From positions 1-5,220 of the forward strand of contig JAUIBM010000265.1 of NCBI GenBank assembly GCA_030428345.1: DNA of 5,220 bases, given 5' to 3'. Made by a program: the position numbers and the translations under genes. Positions 1 to 5,220 of this stretch are shown in pieces; within the stretch, counting starts at the first letter, position 1, and each line of letters begins with the position of its first letter. The notes beneath the pieces are model-generated. The model worked only from the letters and a program-made list of their open reading frames with translations. It ran no database searches and was not told the DNA's origin. This DNA comes from Alphaproteobacteria bacterium (GTDB lineage: Bacteria; Pseudomonadota; Alphaproteobacteria; Rhizobiales; Rhizobiaceae).

Positions 1-1082
1 TGGACACTTTCGTCGACAGTTCCTGGTATTTTGCCCGCTTCACCGCGCCTCACGCCGCCGAGCCGACCGAACCGCGGATCGCCAATGCCTGGCTGCCGGT
101 GGACCAGTATATCGGCGGCATCGAGCACGCGATCCTGCATCTGCTCTATTCCCGCTTCTTCGTGCGGGCGATGCGCGCCTGCGGCCATATCGGCCTCGAC
201 GAGCCGTTCAAGGGCCTCTTCACCCAGGGCATGGTAGTGCATGAGACCTATCGCCTCGGCCGCGACTGGGTGGCCCCGGCCGACATCCGCGTCACCGAGG
301 CCGATGGCGTTCGCACCGCGACGCGCATCAGCGACGGCGCCGTGCTGGAAATCGGCTCGATCGAGAAGATGTCGAAGTCGAAGAAGAATGTCGTAGACCC
401 CGACGACATCATCGCATCCTACGGAGCGGACACGGCGCGCTGGTTCATGCTGTCCGATTCGCCGCCCGAACGCGATGTGATCTGGACGGAGGCTGGCGTT
501 GAGGGTGCGCATCGCTTCGTGCAGCGCATCTGGCGTCTCGTCGGCGAAGTAGCTGATTTGAAAGCAAAATCTGGAGAGGAGGCCGCGTCGGCGGGCGATA
601 TCCTGCGTGCGGCGCATCGCGCCCTGTCCCAGGTGAGCGAGATGATCCCGGCGCTGCGCTTCAACAGCGCCGTCGCGCAGCTCTATTCGTTGCAGAACAC
701 GCTGGAGGACGGCATCCGCGCCGTGCGGGCCGGAAAGCCGGCTCCCGGCCTCGTCGAGGCCACGCGACTCATGGTCCAGATGATTGCCCCGATGATGCCG
801 CATCTGGCGGAGGAATGCTGGGCGGCGCTGGGCGGCGAGGGCCTTGTCGCGGCGTGCGAATGGCCGCAATTCGACCCGTCCCTGATTATCGAGGACGAAA
901 TCACCATTCCGGTCCAGGTCAATGGCAAGCGGCGGGCCGAACTGACGCTTGCAACCGACGCCACGCAGGACGACATTGTGGCTGCAACGCTGGCGCTGGA
1001 TGTGGTACAGAAATTTCTGGAAGGGCGGGAGCCTAGGAAAATCGTTGTCGTGCCCAAGCGGATCGTCAATGTCGTCCTGTGA
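1..1082 (+). CDS. leuS: Leucyl-tRNA synthetase, C-terminal part (5' end outside the window)
   Basis: Cytoplasmic class Ia aminoacyl-tRNA synthetase that charges tRNA-Leu with leucine. The reading frame is open from base 3 with no start, so about 359 residues are visible of a protein usually near 860-880; the HIGH motif and most of the CP1 editing domain lie upstream. The visible part begins with the conserved DTFVDSSWYFARF segment (3-41), followed by VDQYIGGIEH (99-128), which returns to the catalytic core. A short leucine-specific insert (about 264-350) precedes the KMSKS ATP-binding loop (366-380). A helical anticodon-binding domain follows (about 480-870), then the small bacterial C-terminal domain starting near IPVQVNGK (about 903) and ending in VPKRIVNVVL. 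The GTG at 99 is an internal valine codon, not a start. It is the first visible gene of a leuS-lptE-holA block. Identification is secure. Confidence 0.97.
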   Translation, partial: DTFVDSSWYFARFTAPHAAEPTEPRIANAWLPVDQYIGGIEHAILHLLYSRFFVRAMRACGHIGLDEPFKGLFTQGMVVHETYRLGRDWVAPADIRVTEADGVRTATRISDGAVLEIGSIEKMSKSKKNVVDPDDIIASYGADTARWFMLSDSPPERDVIWTEAGVEGAHRFVQRIWRLVGEVADLKAKSGEEAASAGDILRAAHRALSQVSEMIPALRFNSAVAQLYSLQNTLEDGIRAVRAGKPAPGLVEATRLMVQMIAPMMPHLAEECWAALGGEGLVAACEWPQFDPSLIIEDEITIPVQVNGKRRAELTLATDATQDDIVAATLALDVVQKFLEGREPRKIVVVPKRIVNVVL

Positions 1083-1104
1083 GCAGGGAAGCGGAAAACG
1101 AGCG

Positions 1105-1626
1105 ATGAAGTCGAACGAAAGCGCATTTCGCGGCCTGTTTCGGGCTGCTGCCATTGTAGCGGTCCTGACGCTCGCCGGTTGCGTCTGGCAACCGCTCTAC
1201 AACGACGGCTACGCTTCGTCGTCGCCGGGGGGCGCGCTCAGCCAGGTTTCCGTCAGCGAGGTTGATTCGCGAACCGCCCAGCAGGTTCGAAACCATCTGA
1301 TTTTCCTGCTGCAGGGCGGCCGCGACGCCGTGAATACGCGCTATGAGGCGCGGATCCGGGTGCGCGCCGTCAACAAGGAACTGGCGGCGATCAAGGATGT
1401 CCGCGATTTCACCGCCGGTTCGGTGACGGTATCGGTGAGCTACGACCTGATCGACAAGACCACCAATACCCGGGTCGCCGGCGGATCGCGCACATCCTCC
1501 GCCCCCTATGACCGCACCAACCAGAATTTCGCCAATTCCCGCGCGGTGCGCGACGCGCAAAACCGCGCCGCACGCGATGTCGCCGAACAGCTTCGCCTCG
1601 CCATCGCCGCCGATCTCGCTGGCTGA
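1105..1626 (+). CDS. lptE: LPS-assembly lipoprotein LptE
   Basis: A 173-residue protein. The ATG at 1105 gives a standard lipoprotein signal: a short charged N-terminus (MKSNESAFRGLFR), a hydrophobic stretch (residues 14-24) and a lipobox LAGC with the acylated Cys at 26. The mature part starts VWQPLYND, like the xxPLY motif after the Cys in alphaproteobacterial LptE proteins. The remainder is mixed alpha/beta and is weakly conserved in this family. LptE is known to plug and assemble the LptD beta-barrel in the outer membrane, where lipopolysaccharide is inserted. The call rests on the lipobox, the size, and the position between leuS and holA, the same order as in E. coli. A purine stretch GGAAA (1093-1097) lies 7 nt before the ATG. 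The same frame is open upstream to 949, but an earlier start would overlap leuS and bury the signal peptide. Confidence 0.85.
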   Translation: MKSNESAFRGLFRAAAIVAVLTLAGCVWQPLYNDGYASSSPGGALSQVSVSEVDSRTAQQVRNHLIFLLQGGRDAVNTRYEARIRVRAVNKELAAIKDVRDFTAGSVTVSVSYDLIDKTTNTRVAGGSRTSSAPYDRTNQNFANSRAVRDAQNRAARDVAEQLRLAIAADLAG

Positions 1627-2672
1627 TGGCCGAGATCAAATCGGCGCAGGCTGACGCCTTCGTCGAAAAGCCGGACGGCGCCTATCGGGTCTTCCTGCTC
1701 TACGGCCCGGATGCCGGCCTGGTCTCTGAGCGCGCCGACATCCTGGCCACCCGCTTCGGCGTCGACCAGAACGACCCGTTTTCCCTCATAAGGCTGGACG
1801 CCGATCTCGTCGCCGCGGACCGATCGCGGCTCGCGGACGAAGCTCATACCGTCGGCATGTTCGGCGGTCAGCGCGTCATCCGCGTCAGCGGGGTGACTCG
1901 GCGAAATCTGGCCGACCCGGTCAAGTCGGTACTCGACCATCCACCGGTCGATTGCCGGATCATCATCGAGGCCGGCGACCTCAAGCGCGACGCGGGCCTG
2001 CGAAAGCAGGTGGAGAAATCGAAATCCGGAGTCGCCATTGCCTGCTATCCGGACGGCGACCGCGAGATCGATCGCCTGATCTCCGCCGAGATGCAAGCCG
2101 CCGGCCTTTCCATCGACGCCGAATCGCGGCAGACGCTGCGCGCCCTGCTCGGCTCCGACCGGCGCGCCTCGCGTAACGAAATCACCAAGCTGGCTCTGTA
2201 TTGTTACGGAAACGAAAGGGTTACCGTCGACGATGTGCTCGCCATTATCGGCGACACTGCGGCGCTGGCGGCCGACGGCGTGATTGATGCGGCGATTGTC
2301 GGTGACATCGCCGCGCTGGAAAACACGCTCGGCCGCGTCACGGCCTCCGGCGTCTCGCCCGATATGATCGTGATTGGCGCCCTGAGGCATTTCCAGGCGC
2401 TGCAGGTCGCGCGTTACCGGTTCGACAATGGCGGCGGCCCGGCAGGCGCGATCATCGGCGCCCTGCGTCCGCCGCTGCATTTTTCGCGGCGGCCCGCCTT
2501 TGAGAAGGCTTTGCGCATCTGGCGGGCGGACCGGATCGAGGCGGCGATCGCCCGGCTCGACCGCGCCTCGCTGCAGGCGCGCGCCGATTCACGCCTGGCC
2601 CCGGCGATCGCCGATTCGGCGCTGCTTGCGATCGCGCTGGAAGCCGCCCGCGCGGTGCGGCGCCAGGATTGA
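1626..2672 (+). CDS. holA: DNA polymerase III subunit delta
   Basis: The 348-residue delta subunit of the clamp-loader complex, which opens the beta sliding clamp during chromosome replication; length is normal for the family. Visible family features: the degenerate P-loop region FLLYGPDAGLVSERA (residues 23-37), without the GKT lysine expected of an active ATPase, as is usual for delta; EAHTVGMFGGQRVIRV (72-87); AGDLKRDAGLRK (116-127); and SRNEITKLALY (182-192) in the AAA+ lid region. The C-terminal helical collar domain (about 210-348) contains GALRHFQAL and ends AARAVRRQD. The ATG at 1626 shares its A with the lptE TGA stop (1624-1626) and has no clear Shine-Dalgarno sequence, so translation is probably coupled to lptE. 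The gene converges on parB with 11 nt between stop codons. Confidence 0.95.
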   Translation: MAEIKSAQADAFVEKPDGAYRVFLLYGPDAGLVSERADILATRFGVDQNDPFSLIRLDADLVAADRSRLADEAHTVGMFGGQRVIRVSGVTRRNLADPVKSVLDHPPVDCRIIIEAGDLKRDAGLRKQVEKSKSGVAIACYPDGDREIDRLISAEMQAAGLSIDAESRQTLRALLGSDRRASRNEITKLALYCYGNERVTVDDVLAIIGDTAALAADGVIDAAIVGDIAALENTLGRVTASGVSPDMIVIGALRHFQALQVARYRFDNGGGPAGAIIGALRPPLHFSRRPAFEKALRIWRADRIEAAIARLDRASLQARADSRLAPAIADSALLAIALEAARAVRRQD

Positions 2673-2677
2673 ACGGA

Positions 2678-2692
2678 AACGCCCTAGGCGTT
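2678..2692. repeat. Small inverted repeat over the parB stop codon
   Basis: The arms AACGCC (2678-2683) and GGCGTT (2687-2692) are perfectly complementary and enclose a 3-nt loop, CTA, which is the parB stop codon on the - strand. It lies at the meeting point of the convergent holA and parB genes. It could serve as a small two-way transcript end. However, there is no T-tract on either side and the stem is only 6 bp, so it is not a convincing intrinsic terminator. Confidence 0.4.
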
Positions 2693-3601
2693 CTCGAGCT
2701 TGCGGCAGACTTCGTCCAGTTGCTCAAGGGTCCGGTACTTGATGCGGATGTCGCCGGCGCCGCCATCCTTCCAGTTCACCGAAACCTTGAGGCCGAGCGC
2801 GTCTTCCAGCCGGCGCTCCAGCGCCTGGGCGTCGACGCTCTTGGTCTCCGGGGCCCGCTGCGCCGGTCTTTCGGGAGTTTCCGCGCGTTGATGCGCTTCC
2901 TGGGCGAGCGCTTCCGCCTGGCGGACGGAAAGACCGTCGCGAACGATCTTCTCGGCCAGTTTCTGCGGCTCGGCCGAAGTAATCAGCGCGCGGGCATGTC
3001 CGGCCGACAACTCGCCGTCATTGACCAATTGCTGGATTTCCTCCGGCAGCTTGAGCAATCGCAAGGTATTGGCCACATGGCTGCGGCTCTTGCCGATCAC
3101 ATTGCCCAGATCGGCCTGGCTGTATTCATATCCCTCGATCAACTGCTGGTATCCGCGCGCTTCCTCCAACGGATTGAGGTCGGCGCGCTGGACATTCTCG
3201 ATGATCGCCAGTTCCAGGGCCTGCCGGTCCTCAACCTCGCGAATGACCACCGGCACCTCATGCAGGCCGGCCAGTTGCGCCGCGCGCCAGCGCCGTTCCC
3301 CCGCGATGATTTCATAATGGGTCTCGCCAGACAGGGGCGTTACCGAACTCATGCGCGCCGGGCGAACCAGGATCGGCTGCACGATGCCGTGCTCGCGAAT
3401 GGAGCGCGCCAGATCCTCAAGGTCGCTCTGGTCGAAATGCCGGCGCGGATTGTTGGCGTTCGCGCGGATATGCTCGATCGGCGCCTTGCGGTCCGGCCTG
3501 AAGTCGGTCTGTTGCCGGCCCGCCACGCCCGAGGGGTCGACATCGCCGATCAGCGCCGCCAGGCCCCTGCCCAAACGCTTGCGCGAACTATCGTCAGCCA
3601 T
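2684..3601 (-). CDS. parB: Chromosome partitioning protein ParB
   Basis: A 305-residue CTP-dependent DNA clamp that loads at parS, spreads along the DNA and stimulates ParA during chromosome segregation. In order: the N-terminal ParA-contact motif KRLGRGLAALIGD (residues 8-20); the ParB/Srx-like CTPase domain with GIVQPILVRP (72-81), GERRWRAA (101-108) and ENVQRADLNPLEEA (135-148); a helix-turn-helix (about 160-184, SQADLGNVIGKSRSHVANTL) for parS recognition; a low-complexity linker rich in A, E, P and R (about 232-256); and a C-terminal dimerisation domain (about 257-303). The ATG at 3601 is preferred because GGAG lies 8 nt upstream. A GTG three codons earlier (3610) overlaps that GGAG and would have no ribosome site. 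The gene lies 58 nt downstream of parA, and a matching parS site is found within rsmG. Confidence 0.97.
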   Translation of the reverse strand: MADDSSRKRLGRGLAALIGDVDPSGVAGRQQTDFRPDRKAPIEHIRANANNPRRHFDQSDLEDLARSIREHGIVQPILVRPARMSSVTPLSGETHYEIIAGERRWRAAQLAGLHEVPVVIREVEDRQALELAIIENVQRADLNPLEEARGYQQLIEGYEYSQADLGNVIGKSRSHVANTLRLLKLPEEIQQLVNDGELSAGHARALITSAEPQKLAEKIVRDGLSVRQAEALAQEAHQRAETPERPAQRAPETKSVDAQALERRLEDALGLKVSVNWKDGGAGDIRIKYRTLEQLDEVCRKLENA

Positions 3602-3609
3602 TCCATGCA

Positions 3610-3613
3610 CTCC
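3610..3613 (-). promoter_or_regulatory. Ribosome binding site of parB (decides the start)
   Basis: GGAG on the - strand, 8 nt before the ATG at 3601-3599. It supports the MADDSSRK start over the in-frame GTG at 3610, whose first base overlaps this motif. Confidence 0.65.
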
Positions 3614-3659
3614 GCTTAATACGCCGAACCAGGTCGGATTCGTTTCGCATCTGAATCGA

Positions 3660-4463
3660 TCAGGCCGCGACCAGCCCGCGCTCCCGCTTGATCACTTCCG
3701 AGGCAAGCCGCAAATAGGCCTGGCTGCCGCTGCATTTCAGATCGTAGAGAATTGCCGGCTTGCCGTAGGACGGCGCTTCCGAGATCCGGACATTGCGCGG
3801 AATGACGGTATCGTAGACCTTGTCCCCCATGAACTGCCGCACATCCTCGACCACCTGGTCCGACAGATTGTTCCGGCTGTCATACATGGTCAGGACGATG
3901 CCATGCAGTTCAAGCTGCGCATTGATGGAGGAACGGACCTGTTTCAGCGTCTCCAGCAATTGCCCCAGACCCTCGAGCGCGAAGAATTCGCACTGCATCG
4001 GTACCAGCAAGGCGTGGGAGGCGCCGAGTGCGTTCAGCGTCAGCAGGTTCAGCGAAGGCGGGCAATCCATCAGCATGTAGTCGAAGCGCAGCGGGGATTG
4101 CATATAGCCTTCGATCGCCTTGCGCATGCGATAGGCGCGGTCCGGCGAGCCGGCGATCTCCATCTCGACGCCCAGCAGGTCCAGCGTCGACGGCGCCAGA
4201 TAGAGGCGCGGCACCGCAGTGGGCATGTAGGAATCCTTCAACCGCGCCCGCCCGGTGAGCAGGTCATAGGTGGAGGTGTCGCGCGCGTTCTTGTCGATGC
4301 CCAATCCGGTGGAGGCGTTTCCCTGGGGATCGAGATCGAGGATCAGCACCGTCTTCCCGACAGCGGCGAGAGCCGTCGCCAGATTGATGGTTGTCGTGGT
4401 CTTGCCCACGCCGCCCTTCTGGTTGGCGATGGTGATGACTCTGGAACTGGTCTGTGCAGCCAT
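3660..4463 (-). CDS. parA: Chromosome partitioning ATPase ParA
   Basis: A 267-residue, deviant Walker-type ATPase of the ParA/Soj family. ATP-bound dimers sit on the nucleoid and are released by ParB, which pulls the parS region across the cell. Visible motifs: deviant Walker A KGGVGKTT (residues 16-23, with signature Lys16 and catalytic Lys21), switch I/Walker A' DLDPQGN (43-49), Walker B LMDCPPSL (131-138, Asp133), and the family segment PRNVRISEAPSYGKP (222-236). The short N-terminus, with the Walker motif starting at residue 16, marks a chromosomal rather than a plasmid type Ia ParA, which carries an N-terminal DNA-binding domain. The ATG at 4463 has GGAAG 7 nt upstream. The frame stays open to an ATG at 4535, but the added 24 residues (cysteine-rich, MAVTLLCGG...) look unlike any ParA. 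It lies between rsmG and parB on the same strand. Confidence 0.97.
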   Translation of the reverse strand: MAAQTSSRVITIANQKGGVGKTTTTINLATALAAVGKTVLILDLDPQGNASTGLGIDKNARDTSTYDLLTGRARLKDSYMPTAVPRLYLAPSTLDLLGVEMEIAGSPDRAYRMRKAIEGYMQSPLRFDYMLMDCPPSLNLLTLNALGASHALLVPMQCEFFALEGLGQLLETLKQVRSSINAQLELHGIVLTMYDSRNNLSDQVVEDVRQFMGDKVYDTVIPRNVRISEAPSYGKPAILYDLKCSGSQAYLRLASEVIKRERGLVAA

Positions 4464-4470
4464 TTTGACG

Positions 4471-4475
4471 CTTCC
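4471..4475 (-). promoter_or_regulatory. Ribosome binding site of parA (decides the start)
   Basis: GGAAG on the - strand, 7 nt before the ATG at 4463-4461. It favours the short ParA form beginning MAAQTSSRVITIANQ over the 24-residue longer form starting at 4535. Confidence 0.6.
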
Positions 4476-4556
4476 GTGGACGAGGCAAAATTCGCAAGCG
4501 GCGGCTCGGCCCCCGCACAGTAGTGTAACAGCCAACGCGTTGAAATCCCGCGCTTA

Positions 4557-5216
4557 TCAGCTGCCGACCGACACCAGATTCCTGATTTCCAGCAACACTG
4601 AGCCGATCTCGATCCTGCTATCGTGTACTACCAGATCGAACTGCCACAAACCATCGCATTCTCGGAGCTCGGTCTCGAAATCGCGTCCCTTATGGAACAA
4701 TCCGACCGCTCCGGAGGCCAGAATCGGCGACGCCAGACCCAGCAATTGAACCAGCGGCGCAAGCGCCCTTGCTGTCACAATCTGCGGCTTTTCCGCCAAA
4801 TCGGCGATATGTTTCGCAACCGATTCGATTCGCTCTCCATGCACGGTCGCCCTCGCTCCGGTCTCGCGGGCGACACTCCTCAAGAACGCACATTTCTTGT
4901 GGATGCTTTCGACCAGGTGGTGATTCTTACCCGATTCGCCCGCATTGGCGATAGCGATTGCCAAGCCGGGGAAGCCTCCGCCGCTTCCCAGATCGGCCCA
5001 GACACCGGCCTGCGGGAACAAGGCGAGGCATTGAAGGCTGTCCGCAACGTGCCGCGACCAGAAATCGGTCAGTGTCCGAGGCCCGACAAGATTGGTCTTT
5101 TTCTGCCAGCGCACCAATTGATCGCGGTAGATGCCGAACCGCTCCAGTGTTTCACGTGAAACGGGATGGATCGATTCGAGCAGCGCGAGCTCCTGCGGAT
5201 GCGGCAGAGAGGTCAT
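4557..5216 (-). CDS. rsmG: 16S rRNA (guanine527-N7)-methyltransferase RsmG
   Basis: A 219-residue SAM-dependent enzyme (formerly GidB) that methylates N7 of G527 in 16S rRNA of the small ribosomal subunit; loss of this mark is known to give low-level streptomycin resistance. Visible: the N-terminal helical region with TNLVGPRTLTDFWSRHVADSL (residues 41-61), the SAM-binding glycine loop DLGSGGGFPGLAIAIA (75-90), LVESIHKKCAFLRSV (101-115) with the acidic residue expected to contact SAM, TARALAPL (148-155), and LFHKGRDFETEL (173-184). Length is typical. The ATG at 5216 is followed by A, giving ATGA, so a 4-nt overlap with an upstream gene (mnmG is the usual neighbour) is possible, but only 4 bases lie beyond it. 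Codons 19-23 (VSRET) form a parS site. A 93-nt gap separates it from parA. Confidence 0.96.
   Translation of the reverse strand: MTSLPHPQELALLESIHPVSRETLERFGIYRDQLVRWQKKTNLVGPRTLTDFWSRHVADSLQCLALFPQAGVWADLGSGGGFPGLAIAIANAGESGKNHHLVESIHKKCAFLRSVARETGARATVHGERIESVAKHIADLAEKPQIVTARALAPLVQLLGLASPILASGAVGLFHKGRDFETELRECDGLWQFDLVVHDSRIEIGSVLLEIRNLVSVGS
5148..5163. promoter_or_regulatory. parS: parS centromere site (ParB loading site) inside rsmG
   Basis: On the + strand it reads TGTTTCACGTGAAACG. This matches 15 of 16 bases of the known bacterial parS consensus TGTTTCACGTGAAACA, and the 14-bp core palindrome GTTTCACGTGAAAC (5149-5162) is perfect. It lies in frame in rsmG, coding for Val19-Ser20-Arg21-Glu22-Thr23, about 690 bp upstream of the parA start. 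ParB from this cluster is expected to load here and spread over the neighbouring DNA. This is the only parS-like match I found in the window. Confidence 0.93.
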
Positions 5217-5220
5217 CGGC

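Noticed and set aside
99..1082. leuS beginning at the GTG at 99.
   Set aside because: The frame upstream, back to base 3, encodes the conserved DTFVDSSWYFARF segment of LeuRS, so the gene extends beyond the window.
1506..2480. A 324-codon - strand open frame opposite holA and the end of lptE.
   Set aside because: It is an antisense shadow of holA. No ribosome site or recognisable motif was seen.
2669..3619. A long + strand open frame (316 codons) covering almost all of parB on the opposite strand.
   Set aside because: It is an antisense shadow of a clear parB, produced by high-GC codon use; its translation shows no recognisable domain.
3637..3657. Two GANTC sites (the CcrM methylation motif) in the parA-parB gap.
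   Set aside because: By a rough hand count, GANTC occurs throughout the window at about the rate expected from base composition, so the pair is not clear evidence of cell-cycle control.
3351..4523. A 390-codon + strand open frame opposite parA and the start of parB.
   Set aside because: It lies antisense to parA, which has all its ATPase motifs, and its translation is compositionally biased without domain features.
4464..4556. Possible promoter for parA in the 93-nt rsmG-parA gap (for example TACTGT as a -10 with TTTCAA 17 nt upstream on the - strand).
   Set aside because: Each box matches only 3 of 6 consensus bases, which is no better than chance. A separate parA promoter may exist but cannot be shown.

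Overview
The window is ordinary, high-GC chromosomal DNA from an alphaproteobacterium, most likely of the Rhizobiales (Hyphomicrobiales) type. This rests on protein character (ParA, ParB, RsmG and LeuRS all have alphaproteobacterial features) and on gene order: a rsmG-parA-parB block facing a leuS-lptE-holA block. The genus cannot be read from the sequence. I see no mobile element, RNA gene, CRISPR array, frameshift or foreign-looking segment. About 95% of the window is coding.

Left half, + strand (1-2672): the 3' part of leuS (leucyl-tRNA synthetase; about the first 500 residues lie outside the window), then lptE (LPS-assembly lipoprotein) after 22 nt, then holA (DNA polymerase III delta subunit), whose ATG shares one base with the lptE stop. 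This is a compact operon-like block, with the same leuS-lptE-holA order as in E. coli.

Right half, - strand (5216-2684): rsmG (16S rRNA G527 methyltransferase), a 93-nt gap, parA (partition ATPase), a 58-nt gap, and parB (centromere-binding CTPase). The two blocks converge with only 11 nt between the holA and parB stop codons, and a 6-bp inverted repeat with a 3-nt loop sits over the parB stop.

The most informative non-coding signal is a near-perfect parS centromere site (5148-5163) buried inside the rsmG reading frame, where it encodes the residues VSRET. ParB encoded about 1.5 kb away should load there and spread, and ParA should move the ParB-DNA complex. The window therefore holds all three parts of a chromosome segregation system (ParA, ParB, parS) and is probably close to the replication origin. 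No previously undescribed system was found.
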